This document shows positions 43,701 to 56,000 of a DNA stretch of 64,000 nucleotides, piece after piece. This DNA comes from Lactarius indigo. Its lineage: Eukaryota > Basidiomycota > Agaricomycetes > Russulales > Russulaceae. How positions within the stretch are numbered: position 1 is the stretch's first letter; every line of letters starts with the position of its first letter. The position numbers were made by a program, and so were the translations under genes. The notes under the pieces were generated by a model. That model was not told the origin of the DNA and searched no databases. It saw only the letters and a program-made list of their open reading frames with translations. The stretch is from contig JAFKAC010000030.1 of the NCBI GenBank assembly GCA_025766275.1, forward strand, positions 186,001 to 250,000, written 5' to 3'.

Positions 43701-46207
43701 TATACTGTCATGTCCTTTCGACGTAGGCAGTTTGGTGATAAAGTCCAGTGCTACCGTTTGGAACGGGGTAGCTTCCAGTACTGGTGTTATGGGGTGCAAG
43801 GCCGCTCGGATTGGTCTCGTGTTGACCTTGTTCCTTTGGCATTCTGCGCATCCTTGTACGTATTCGTATACATCCCTTTGTAGTCAGGGCCACCAGTAGT
43901 GCCTTTCCAGAATTCGCTGCGTTCTTGCAATACCCGGGTGTCCATGCATCGGTAGGTCATGATGGTCATGGATCAGTACGCGTTGCGTGGATGCGGGTCC
44001 GGTGATCACAAACCTGCCATCCTTGTACCACTCCCCTTGTATCTTTTTTAGACGATGAGGGTCGACCCATTGCTTGATGACCTCTTCATCCTGCTGGTGT
44101 CGAGGTTGTAGTAGGTTTGGGTTGATGGTGAGTGTCCTGGCCGTGTTTTGGGCTCTTACGAAGACTTTGGAGGGGAGTACGACGACTTTGTGGTTGTCTC
44201 CGGCTCCCTGGTCGTAGTCGGGTCGTCTTGACAGAGCATCCGCCCTACCATTGTTCTTTCCTTTGATGTGGTGAATTTTGAAGTCGTACTCAGAGAGTTC
44301 AAGTACTTCCCTCGCGACCTGTCTGCTGATCTTCTGCGGCGACTTCCAGTATTGTAGGTTTAGGTGATCTGAATAGATCTTGATTTTGTGTGGGGCTCTG
44401 GCCAGCAGCGGTCTCCAGTTTCAGAGGGCTTTAACTATCGCAAGCAGTTCTAGGTCATAGATGTCGTAGTTTCGCTCTGTCTCAGAGAGCGTTGCCGAGT
44501 AGTAGCCTATAGGGTGCCGTTTTCCGTCAGATTTCTTTTGTAGTAATACAGCTCCCACCGCATAGCCTGAGGTGTCGACCTCCAACTCGAATGGGTCTTG
44601 GAGGACAGGGTGTGCCAACACTGGCTCTTCTGTTACAAGGCGTTTTAATGTGTTGAACGCTTTGTCTTCCTCTTCTGTCCATCGCCATTCTTCGTCTTTT
44701 TGCATCAACTTGGTGAGTGGTTTAGCATGAGTTGCAAAGCCGCGGATGAAAAGTCTGTAAAAATTGCAGAAGCCTAGAAAGGATCGGACGTCTTTGACCT
44801 TTGTTGGTGTCGGCCAGTCTTTGATGCCTTGGATTTTTACAGGGTCCATACGGGTCACCCCCCTTTCAAGGATTACCCCCAGGTAATCCATGCGCAGCTG
44901 ATGAAACAAGCACTTCTCAAGCTTGAAGTAGAGGTCGTGTTCCTCGGCGATGCATAAAACGTCATGTACGGCGGCGATGTGGGCCCCTAAATCATGGTCG
45001 AAATGAGTGGCAATCCCGATATTGTCCATATAGACACGTATCGTAGTGCCCAGACGCTCGTGTTTTGCTATAGTGTCACGATAGATGTGGTTCATCATCG
45101 CTTGGAAGGTTGCCGGGGAGTTAGTGAGACCAAAGAACATCACTGTTGGCTCAAAAAGGCCGAACTTGGTCTTGAACGCCGCTTTCTCCTGGTCGCCGTC
45201 GCGAATGTGTATGTTGTTGTAGCCCCAACGAATGTCGAGTTTGGTATAGATGTGGGCGTTACTAAGGTCGAGAATGAGGTCCTGGATTAGCGGCAGCGGA
45301 TACTGGTTGCGAATCGTGTGTGCGTTGATTACTCGATAGTCCTGGACAGGGCGTAGCTTTCCGTCCTTCTTTTTGATGAAAAAGAAGGGTGATGCGTATG
45401 GGGAGATGGAAGGGCGTAAGTACCCCTGCCTTAATTTTTCCTCGAGGAACTCCTTGAGTTCGCCCTCTTCCTTTTGTGTCATGGGGTATATCTTGCAGTC
45501 TATAGCGGCCGGCGCAGATGGTTTGAAGTCTATTGCGTGATCCCACGGTCTAGCCGGGGGGAAACAATGCGAGGCTTGTTCGCTGAAGAGTTTACTGAAC
45601 CTTGCATATTCGGGGGGTAATATGGTCGCTTTCTGCTGCTGCTGTGCTTGTATGGCCAGCTCCATCGAGGTGGTGGCCCTTGCGAATGTTTCTTTGGCTA
45701 ACTCTCGTACTATATCTTCCTTCTCAGCCACGATTAGAGCTCGGACGGTGGAAAGTAATTGTTCAGTAGTAGCCAGTACCACTGGTTGCATATTGGGATG
45801 CATCATCGCCATAGCCCAGCTAATGGTGGGTTCGAAGGCGCTCAGCCATGGGTAGCCCAGTACCATGTCTTCACTTCCGAGGTCGGTAACGAGGAAGGTC
45901 ATCCTTTTTACCTGTCCCTGTGTTTTCACTTCTAGGTTAACATAGTGAGTGATTAACCCAGCTTTGTTTTCTGTGTTATCTATATTCCATATTTTTCGAG
46001 GTGTGTGCAGTTGTTGCACCGGGATTCCGGCCCAGGCTGCCATGCTTGGTCGGATAAAGTTATCGGTCGCTCCAGAGTCGACCAACGCGTGTGTTTCAGT
46101 CGTTTGGTAATTCGTACGGATGGTCACTGGAATTTGTAGAGATCAATAGCGCGTAGTCACGATTACAGAATTACATTGTAGAGCCCTCACCCAGACTGAT
46201 GGGTTTA
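40758..46207 (-). pseudogene. H pol-ORF3 fusion, five TGA stops
   Basis: One minus-strand frame from the protease to ORF3. Protease DSGATDNF; reverse transcriptase with the active site altered to YMDN (45021-45032); RNase H; integrase with zinc region and chromodomain (YLVKWKGYPDSENQW); then ORF3 with ITGPDSVERDASHV and PHVYGKPLYA, ending in a helical CIYRLERA region without zinc knuckles. Stops are TGA at 46143, 44421, 43884, 42630 and 41214. K has Trp at the 44421 position and an Arg codon at 46143 and 42630. A D LTR (41785-42523) interrupts ORF3 without changing the frame. Confidence 0.9.
41785..42523 (+). repeat. Solo LTR, family D (copy 2), in H ORF3
   Basis: 739 bp, TGTCACG to CGTGACA, with a perfect TSD TCCAT (41780-41784 and 42524-42528). 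Confidence 0.95.
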
Positions 46208-46947
46208 TGTCACGCCTCTGCGGGGGCGTGGTCTTCTGTAATGGCTTCCTGTCACGTGGCAGTCGATAGCCAAGTCGGATCGGCACTGTGTGCAACGACT
46301 CCTGAGGTCCTCTGTAACAGCCCCTACGCTAAGGTAGCTGAGTCCGTGGCGACCCCCCTATGCTGAGGTGGGAAGGTCCTTCTGTAACAGCCCCTTGTGT
46401 GAAGGTGACTGAGTCTGTAGCAATGGACAAGCTCGGTGGCCTAAGTCCAAAGGTCACATGTCACTGGGCTGACCAGTAAGACAGGGAGAGGATGAGAGTG
46501 AAGTCAAGGGGAAGCCTGCACAGAGGCTGAGAGGGGAATGACCCAAAAGGGGATAAGGGTCAAGGGTCAGAGGTTCTGGGTCAAGGGCTTGAGTGCTGAA
46601 GGGACTGAGGCACTCAAGGAGTCAATGGAGATACAATGCAGATAGTTGATTAAGCCAAAGCTAAGGAGCTAAGGTGCACTACAGGGTTCCTTATATAGTA
46701 CAGGATTGCGCCTGAGCGCATAGTGCTACTGGTTGCTATAGATAGAGTAATGTGCTGGCAAGATGGTGTTAACATTGTGCAAGATGGTATCATGCCAGCA
46801 AGGCAGGAGAAGGGTGGACAAGAATAGCACAGAAGGTGCTAGAACAATCAGATAAGGGGAAGCAGAGGTCTGAGAAGGTAACTGCCAATAAAGGGAATGA
46901 ATCAGATAGGAACTGCAAAAGGAAAGGTGACCGGGGAGTTCATGACA
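46208..46947 (+). repeat. Solo LTR, family D (copy 3), at the H gag-pol junction
   Basis: 740 bp, TGTCACG to CATGACA, with a perfect TSD GTTTA (46203-46207 and 46948-46952). It sits just after the gag stop. Confidence 0.95.
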
Positions 46948-46949
46948 GT

Positions 46950-49001
46950 TTAGGCATCCCGAAAACCCTCTTTTCCCCACAAATCTTGAAGTATGAGGTC
47001 TTTTACCTCATCTGTGCTATTGGCCGCTTGTGTGAGCCATTCCTTCGCTTGCTCTCCGGCCGTCTTGGTTATTGCTGCGTTAATTTGAGGCATAGGCGTG
47101 GTACTGGGTGCCGGCGAGGCGTAACTGGGCAGTGACGGCTCGTATTGCGATACTGGCCCCTGCATGTGCCAGGTTGTTTTGGTCATTCGACTGCTAGATG
47201 GGTTGTTTTGCCACTGCCCTTGTGTGCGGGGGTGTGGACAGTTTCGTGAGAGATGACCTGGAGCGTGGCAATTGTAACAGAGGACGTTCCTTAAATCTCT
47301 TCTAGAGCCTCCTCGTCCTCTCCCTCTAGCCCCTGGGCCACCTCTCGGTGGGAATGGTGGTTGGGACCAATTGTGAGGGAGTTTGTTGAAGTCGATGTCT
47401 TCGGATCCTGCGAGTCTTACCTTGGCGCGATCGGCTGACGTGTCCATCGCCCAGGGGTTTGTTTGCGGTAGGTTTTGCAGGATTGTCCATCTGGCGTTTC
47501 CGCTCTGCTTCTTTGGCTGCGTCGGGGTGTGCTTGTACTCATTGAGCCTAGCCTTGAGGTGTATATAATTTTTCTGTCTTTTGAGGACAGCCCTCTTCCA
47601 GTAGTCGAAGGTGACAGGGTCATCGAATTGGAACGCGTTTTTAAACAGTTCCTTGGGTAAACCCAACGTAAAAAGGTCGATGGTTTGTGGTTCATTGAGG
47701 CGGTAGTGAGCCTTCCGTGCGAGTTGCTCAAAGTCATTGATGTACTTGTCAATGTCTTCTCCAGTCATCTTGAGGCCCTTCCTCAATATTGCTTGTGCTT
47801 GTTCTTGTTCCAGCGTGTTCTCGAACCGTTGGCTGAAGCCATCGGCCACCACGTCCCATAGTTCTCTGGTGTAGGGACTGATTCCTTGCTGTATTTGTCG
47901 ATTGAGCCAGTTCAGGAAGGATAAGACCCATTTGCTGACTGCTCCCCCTTTGATGTAGGACAGGAAGAGGAGGCATCTCCGGTAGTCGTTTCGCATGATA
48001 GGGGCGTCCAAGTTCATACCCCAGTAGACGTGCCACTGTGTTAGAAATTGGTCTACTTTGAGTCTGTCTCTGTCAAAAATAGAAGGTGGCTTGCCAGTGA
48101 GTTTCTCGCTGGGGTGTCCTCCGCCTCCAGCGTCTCCTCCTCCGCCTCCTCCTCCACCACCTCCTCCTCCTCCTCCTGGGGGTCCTGCTGGTGGTCTTTG
48201 TGGCGGTCCGGTTCTTCTTAAGTCGAAGGGAATCCCCCCATCAGGTGGTGGTGGCGGGTCATCACTGGGTCCTCCTGTTCCGGGCGGTAGTTCTAGTGTG
48301 AGGGGTCTTTCCGATGGTGGGTCACCTCTGTCGGACCCTATTGCTTGGAATATTGCTGCGTCGTCTGCTGTCATTCGTACTCCCATCCCTGGGTTGATAG
48401 GCATTAGTACTTCTCTTGCCTCTGCTCGTATGGCGCGTGATTCTTCCAATGTGACTTCTTCCATTGCTTGTGTTAATGTGGCCATAATGGCTGGTGATCG
48501 TATGTGAATAGGCTCTGGCTCTGTAATGTGGGCGGACTCAGCTCGTTCGAGAAGCAAGTCTTGTATGGCTCCTCCACTGCTTTCGGTTTGGTCTGGCTGT
48601 CATCCATCTTCGTCCTCTTCTTGGGTTTGTTCTGTTCCTTCTGATATGGCTTCTCCGGTCGTATGTTCTTGCAATTGTCCGTCAATTGGTCCCCAGTCTG
48701 CTCTACTATTGAGTTCTCGTGCGTCAATGTCGCAGTGATATCTGGGCCCCGCTGGTCGTATGACGTCCCACTGAGAGTCTATGGGGTTCCACGTAACTTC
48801 TGTCCAACACAGGTGATTGAAGTTGAACTCAACTGGTCGGAACCTAGTAGGTCTGTCAAATTCTACAAAATATCCGGTTTCCTCTTGTCTTTCCCTCCAA
48901 TTGGCAGCTTGTAGAAAGCACGTAGGGACATTGCGTTCTCCTCTTCTTGGGAACGAGTAAGGACGGAAGCTCGTCCACTGATCTCTTGTTGTTACAGCCA
49001 C
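46950..49001 (-). pseudogene. H gag with AUG-less N-terminal extension
   Basis: A conserved N-terminal region (RDQWTSFRPY, FNFNHLCWTEVTWNPID) is open from the primer site but lacks an ATG. A TGA lies at 48600. The first in-frame ATGs are near MATLTQAM (about 48485). Then come an acidic/Pro linker with a long Gly run, a gag core (FLTQWHVYWGMNLDAPIMRND), a CCHC knuckle (CYNCHAPGHLSRNC) and the end GKEGFRDA. A GGGAAAA heptamer (plus 46971-46977) near the end matches the -1 frameshift site of K. A C-to-T in CGA could explain the TGA. Confidence 0.85.
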
Positions 49002-49006
49002 GATGG

Positions 49007-49017
49007 ATCTTGGTCTT
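49007..49017 (-). promoter_or_regulatory. H self-primer-binding site
   Basis: On the minus strand AAGACCAAGAT lies 2 nt inside the 5' LTR. It is complementary to ATCTTGGTCTT in the H LTR, just downstream of a TATA-like TATTTATAC. There is no TGG start as expected for tRNA priming. Confidence 0.7.
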
Positions 49018-49019
49018 AA

Positions 49020-49403
49020 TGTAACGTCGTCACGACGTTAGCTCAACTTGAGCGCGATGCGGCGATAACAACTCAGCGATTATCTCAACATGATGACACA
49101 AAGGTCTGTGCTCTTGCCTTAGTGAATACGCGGAGGTACACTGGCAAGTCCTGTTGACTTGTACTTGTCACAATGGAGTTGGACACCAGATGTTGAAAAG
49201 AGACAGAGAAGAGACTGGAGAGTTTGAACGGGAAACAAGTGACGATTCAAGAAGACCAAGATGGCGTATCTTGGTCTTCACAAGACAGTATAAATACAAA
49301 TTGAGCAGGCTTACATGCGCTGCTATGAGTCAGAGTAAGGTAGCGTCCAACGTATCGCAGAAACAACTCAAAACTGATACTACTAGTACCTGTACTAGTA
49401 TCG
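49020..49403 (-). repeat. H 5' LTR, inner part
   Basis: 384 bp next to the primer site. It breaks at TATCG where K inserted and continues at 58635-58786. Confidence 0.93.
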
Positions 49404-49854
49404 TGTTATGGTTGCGCGTGCTTGACCCTTACTATACCGGTTGTGGCTACGGCAGTAAGGTAGATTAGTCACAGACTCGGGGTTTACGAAGGAGTTAGGT
49501 GTTTACGGATGACTCGATCCTAGTACAAGTAGTAGTAGTATTAGGATTGCGGTACTTACGCGATACGTTGGACGCTACATTACGATGACTCATAGCAGCG
49601 CTTGAAAGCCTGCTCTTCTTGTATTTAAGGTAGCTGCGGAAGACCAAGATACGCCATCTTGGTCTTCTTCAATCGTCACTTCTTGTCTCTAAAACCCCGC
49701 TTCGCTCTATCAAGATATAGAGTCATCTGAGTTTGCTAGTGTCTTCGAACATCTAGCCGTTGCCTTCGTGCCATACGCCTTGCGCGTGGTTAGCTAAGTC
49801 ATAGTCGCCTTCCTCGATACGCTCAAGTCGAGCTAACGTTGTGACGGCGTTACA
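49404..49854 (+). repeat. K 5' LTR
   Basis: 451 bp, TGTTATG to CGTTACA. TATA-like TATTTAA at 49622. A perfect 12-bp hairpin at 49639-49667 ends with the presumed transcript start ATCTTGGTCTT (49656-49666). Confidence 0.96.
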
Positions 49855-49856
49855 TT

Positions 49857-49867
49857 AAGACCAAGAT
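49857..49867 (+). promoter_or_regulatory. K self-primer-binding site
   Basis: AAGACCAAGAT, 2 nt after the 5' LTR, is a perfect 11-nt complement of ATCTTGGTCTT at 49656-49666 in the LTR. That is the arrangement used by Tf1-type self-priming elements. Confidence 0.75.
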
Positions 49868-49878
49868 TCTATTCAATC

Positions 49879-51872
49879 GTGGTGACTGTCAACACCCGAG
49901 AACAGTGGACGAACTTTCGTCCCTATTACTTAGAACGAAGAGGAGATCGTAACGTGCCAACCCGATTCCTGGGAGCAGCCCGGTGGAGAGACCAAGGAGA
50001 CGAAACCGGATATTTCGTCGAATTCAACAGACCTACACGGTTCAGACCTGTTGAGTTCAACTTTGACCATCTGTGTTGGGTAGAGGTTACGTGGAATCCC
50101 ATAGACCACCGCTGGGACGTCGTCAGACCAGCAGGAAGACAATATCAGTGCAATATCGATGCATGAGAGCTCAATTCACAAGCTGATTGGGGTCCTATTG
50201 ACGGCCAAATACGAGAACACTCTACGGGGGAAGCTGTAAGCGAAGAAACCGAAGAAGAGGAACAAAGCGGGGAGGACCGCCCAGCAAGTATTGGACCAAT
50301 CGAGCAGTATACCATCCAACGAGCTGAGTCTCTGCACATTTCTGAAGCACCCAAGGTCATCCACGTACGATCACCAGCAGCAGAAATGGCCACGACTACA
50401 ATGACGGCAGAAGAAATCATGGTCGTAAGAGAACAAGCGGCGCAAGAAGCAGCTGAAGCAATTAGACAAGAGTCCCAACGGAACCTCATGCCCATAAACC
50501 CAGAAACAGGGCATCGCATGACTGTGGACGACGCAGCAATCTTTAGGGCCATCGGACCCGACCAAGGAGACCCCCTGTCAGGAGAAGGACCGAGACGAGG
50601 AATGACACTCGACCCCCCGCCAGGATGGGGAGGACCACCCGGAGGAGATTTCCCCCGTCGACTGGGGGGGGAGGAAATCCACCGGATATCCCAAATCGCC
50701 GACCCAAAGGAGAACCCCCAGGCGGAGGGGGTGGAGGAGGAGGAAACCCACCAGGTGGAGGAGGCGGCGGAGGTGGAGGAGGACACGGACATGAAAAACT
50801 GACAGGTGAACCTCCCACCATCTTCGATGGAGATCGCACTAAAGTGGACTCGTTCCTCACGCAATGGCACATATACTGGGGAATGAACCTCGATGCCCCC
50901 ATTATGCGCAACGACTACCGACGCAGTCTCCTCTTTCTTTCATATATCAAAGGGGTGACGGTCAGCGAATGGGTACTTTCATACCTCAAGTGGCTCAACC
51001 GGCAAATCCAACGAGGGATAGACCAATACACGCGGGATTTATGGAATGCGGTGGCAGAGGGTTTTAACCAAAGGTTTGTTAATACCCTCGAATGTGAACA
51101 AGCTCAAGCGCTGTTAAGAAAGGGGCTCAAGATGGTCGATGGAGACATCGACAAATATGTCAACGAGTTTGAAGAAGCCACCAGAAAGGCAGGATACCGC
51201 CTTAACGACCCCCAAACAATCGACTTGTTCACCAAGGGACTGCCCAAAAAATTATATGAGAAGACATATGATCTGGATGAACCTGAGACGTTTGATGAAT
51301 GGAAGCGAGCAACGCTTCGAAGGCAACGCAACTACATCCATATCCGAGCAAGAGTGGATGAATACAAGGATAACAAGCCAAAGAAAACGGGTAACGCCAA
51401 TTGGACGGTCCCACAAAATCTCGCAAATCCATGGGCAATGGACACATCCGCCAACCGAATCAAGGCCAGGCTGGCGGGATTGGAAGAAATCGATTATGGT
51501 AAACCACCATACACAGGCTTACCACCCTATCTGCCAAGAGGAGGACCCGGAGCGAGGGGACGAGGAAGGGGGGGGTCTTGACGAGATCTAAGGACGGTGT
51601 TGTGTTATAATTGCAACGCACCCGGACACCTCTCACGAAATTGCCCTAGCCCCAGACAGCCGCAGAATCCTGGACCCTCGACCGTCCGGATGACTGAGAC
51701 AGACTATTACGCGCAAGAAACACCCCCGGCACAAATAAACGCCGCCTCAACGAGCAAGACAGCAGAAGAACAAGCCAAAGAATGGCTTACCGGAGTCGCC
51801 AATGCTCCGGACAAGGTGAAGGATTTAATATTACAAGACCTATGGGGAAAAGAGGGTTTTCGGAGCGCCTGA
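49879..51872 (+). pseudogene. K gag, two TGA stops and one indel
   Basis: The AUG-less N-terminal region (REQWTNFRPY, FNFDHLCWVEVTWNPID) ends at TGA 50164, where H has Arg. The first in-frame ATG is at 50386 (MATTTMTAEEIM). A one-base indel in a G run near 50668 shifts the frame before the Gly-rich linker. The gag core (FLTQWHIYWGMNLDAPIMRND) follows; TGA 51579 replaces the Arg found in H. Then a CCHC knuckle (CYNCNAPGHLSRNC) and stop TGA at 51870. The GGGAAAA heptamer lies at 51845-51851. Confidence 0.88.
51845..51851 (+). promoter_or_regulatory. Putative -1 ribosomal frameshift site, K gag to pol
   Basis: G GGA AAA in the gag frame, a canonical X XXY YYZ heptamer, 19 nt before the gag stop. 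Shifting back one base enters the pol frame (RGFSERLNPS..), which runs into the protease. The same heptamer is kept in H. Confidence 0.65.
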
Positions 51873-52278
51873 ACCCATCGGCCTGGGTGAGGGCTTTAAA
51901 TTGTAATTCTGTAATCATGACGTGCTTCCGTTCTCTGCGAATTCCAGTCTCGATACACACGAATTACCGAATGGCCGATATAAGAGCATTGGTGGACTCC
52001 AGAGCCACCGACAACTTCATACATCCAAACTTCATCACAAAAATGGGAATTGGCACGCAGCCGCTCGCCCAACTGCGAAAAATCTGGAACATAGACCAGA
52101 CGGAAAACAAAGCTGGGTCCATCTCTCACTTTACCGATCTCGACGTGTACGCCAAAGGAAACCACAGGACAATGCGCTTCCTAGTGACCGACATTGGAAG
52201 CGAAGATATCGTGCTAGGATACCCATGGTTGGCAACCTACGAACCAACCATCAACTGGCGCGACGCGGTAATACATGA

Positions 52279-53082
52279 TGTTACGTTCCTACGAACGTGT
52301 TGTCCGACTTGGACCGAGAACAGATGTTGACACGTGACTACTACTCGTGGAACGAGCCGAACTGCTGAAGCGTCCCCTTAGTAGTCAAGACAAGGTCACC
52401 TCCTGATGAGATAATCAAGGAAGAAGAGAGAGATTGAACAGCTGTCAACCAAAGGAGAGATGGGAGGCAAGCGACAAGTCACAAAAGAGGGGAAAGCCTG
52501 AAGTCCTATTGAACGGTAGGAGTGGTACAAGAACTCAAGCTGGGGAATGCCCCGTCCCAGCGTACTACCTATATACCAGTACACGGTAAAGTTCGCAGTC
52601 AGATCCAAACACAGAAACCCTAGTATCGTACTGAGTCATACCGAGTCATAGATAAGTACAACCAATGGCATAAGGCCCTCGGTATTGTATCAGTCAGCAT
52701 AAGCGTATCAGCCAATCAGAATGCACACAGTAATCAGAAGGTAGGCACGTAGGCCCGTAAGGTCTGTACAGGGAATCCGATAACCTCTAAGCTTGATAAG
52801 GCAAGCGGACCGTAACACTGGTTCGGCGTGATGTTTATATTACGCAAACATCACACTGAAACATTGTCACATGAGTATGTTAGTCACGTGACCACTAACT
52901 GTCCACACCACGTATACGCGGCTCGGGCATACTCCTCTCAATGCTGTAGCTGCGTAAGCAGCCCGTCCTCTTCGTCATCTTCTTCAGGAGAGTTGGCGTT
53001 TGTCCAGCCGGACTCGCGATAGTCCCATTGAGGTCCAACACGTGACGCTGGTAAGTCACGTGGTCGAGGTGCGTTCGTTACA
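52279..53082 (+). repeat. Solo LTR, separate family, in K pol
   Basis: 804 bp, TGTTACG to CGTTACA, with a perfect TSD CATGA (52274-52278 and 53083-53087). It has a CTATATACC block near 52568. Excision joins AVIH to EEVMPVVIS. It is the only copy of this family in the window. Confidence 0.93.
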
Positions 53083-56000
53083 CATGAAGAGGTTATGCCA
53101 GTGGTGATCAGCACGCAGGACAGTCCTGATCGCCATACTGTCATCGCTGCCGCCCTCACTAATGACCAAAAAGAAGAAATAGTCGAAGCCTTGGATGAAG
53201 AAGATGTATATTTACGCGCCACCACATCCACGGAGTTGGCAATCAAAGCAAAAAAGGAAGAACCACCAGTAGAACTGCCAGCAGTCTATCAAGCGTTCAA
53301 GAAACTCTTCAGCGAAGAGGCATCCCAACGCTTTCCCCCCGCCAGACCGTGGGACCACACCATAGACTTCAAACCGAACACCCCGTCTGCGATAGACTGC
53401 AAGATATACCCACTAACGCAAGAAGAGGAGGGCAAGCTTAAGGAATTTCTTGACGAAAAACTTAGACAAGGATACCTCCGCCCTTCCATCTCCCCGTACG
53501 CATCATCATTCTTCTTCGTCAAAAAGAAGGACGGAAAACTACGCCCAGTACAGGATTATCGGACGATTAACTCCCATACTATACGCAATCAGTATCCCCT
53601 CCCCCTCATCCAAGACCTCATTTACGACCTCAGCAATGCACATATCTATACTAAACTTGACATTCGCTGGGGGTACAACAATATTCGCATTCGGGAAGGG
53701 GATCAGGAAAAGGCGGCCTTCAAAACCAAATTCGGCCTCTTCGAACCAACGGTAATGTTCTTCGGTCTCACCAACTCACCCGCGACCTTCCAGACGACGA
53801 TGAACCACATCTACCAGGACACCATCGCAAAGCACGAGCTGCGTGGCACCGTCATCTGGGTCTATATGGATGACATTGGCATTGCAACGCGTGAAGGCCA
53901 CGACTCCGCGGATCACATAGTGGCCGTTACGGACGTCCTTCGCATTGCCCAGGACCACGACCTGTACTTTAAGCTCGACAAATGCCTCTTCCACCAGCCT
54001 CGGATGGATTACCTGGGGGTAATTCTTGAAAAGGGGGTAACACGTATGGACCTGGTAAAAGTTTGAGGCATCAAAGACTGGCCAACGCCAACAAAGGTCA
54101 GGGACGTACGCTCCTTTTTAGGCTTCTGCAACTTTTACCGTCTATTCATCCGAGGCTTTGCCACACACGCCCGACCACTAAACCGACTCACAAGAAAAGA
54201 TGTCGAATGGCGGTGGACGGAGGAGGAAGATCGTGCATTCAAAATGCTCAAACGCCTGGTAACAGAAGAGCCGGTATTGGCACACCCCAACTTGCAGGAT
54301 CAATTCGAACTGGAGGTCGACGCCTCCGGGTTTGCGGTGGGTGCAGTTCTCCTACAGAAGAAAAGTGACGGGCGCAAGCACCCAATAGGATATTACTCTG
54401 CAACATTGAATGAAGCAGAACGCAACTACGACATCTACAACCTAGAACTTCTCACCATCGTAAAAGCTCTTTGGCACTGGTGCCCTCTACTCACGGGATC
54501 CCCACATAAAATCAAAATATTCTCGGACCACCTAAATCTACAATACTGGAAAATGCCACAAAAGATCAGTCGAAGGGTCGCTCGGGAGGTACTAGAACTA
54601 ATGGAGTACGACTTTGAAATCCATCATATCAAAGGAAAGAACAATGGAAGGGCAGACGCGTTATCAAGACGACCGGACTATGACCAGGGAGAAGATGACA
54701 ACCAAGGTGTAGTTGTCCTACCTCCGGAAGTATTCATACGAGCCACTAATGTCGCACGCACACTGGAAATACACCCCATGATGCAACAACCGAGGCGACA
54801 ACAAGACCCCACCATAATCAAGACATGGGTCGACGCTCATCATCTCAAGAAGATAGACGGAGAATGGTATAAGGATGGACGACTGGTAGTCACGGGACCA
54901 ATGGCAACATACCGGGCAATCATACAAGACCACCACGACCCACCAGTACACGGACATCCAGGGATTAGCCGAACACAGCGAATCGTAGAGCGACACCATT
55001 GGTGGCTGACCATTCGTAGAGACGTATACGAATACGTCACTGGATGTGTGGATTGCCAACGGAACAAAGTCAACACCAGACCAACTTGTGCTCCCCTACA
55101 CCCCGTCACCGCCATCACAGATGCTCCTCCCTTCTGTACCATAGCCCTGGACTTTATTACTAAGTTGCCGATCTCACAGTCGTACGACAGTATCCTAACT
55201 GTCATGGATCACGACTGTAGCAAGGCATCCATATTCATCCCATGCAACGAAGAAATCACAGTGGAAGATACAGCTATTATGTACGTCAATCACGTATTCA
55301 GGCGGTTCGGATTACCGCGTAAAATTATCAGTGACCGCGACCCCCGGTTCACTTCCAAGTTCATGAGAGAAGTATGCCGCATATTGGGTATCCAACAAAA
55401 CATCTCCACAGCCTATCATCCACGAACGGATGGGCAATCTGAGCGGACCAATCAATGGCTTGAGCAATATCTGCGGTTCTGGGCTAACGAGCGGCAAGAT
55501 AACTGGGCGGCATACCTCCCTGTGGCAGAATTCGCTCACAACAATTGGCCCCATGAGCATACGAAGCAATCCCCGTTCATGCTCTTAATGGGATATAATC
55601 CAGTGGCTGATTGGACGGATAAGCCATCCCCGATTCCAAACGTGATCACCAGACTGACACAACTAAAGGAAGCGCGCCAGCTCGCCCAAGACCTCATCAA
55701 AAAGGCACAGGACAGCTGGATCCGACATAAAGACACACCATGTTACCGAATTGGCGATCAAGTATGGCTAGAAGGGAAGCATCTACGGACCAATCAACCC
55801 ACGGCAAAACTAGTGGCGCGACGCCACGGACCATTCAAAGTGATTCAGGTGATGTCCCCTTACAATTACCGCCTCGAACTTCCCATGCAGTGGAGCATTC
55901 ATCCAGTGTTTCACATCGATCTTCTCACGCCATACAAAAGCACCACCTTCCACGGCGAAAACTTCCCACGTCCACCACCGGACCTTGTGGAAGGAGAGGA

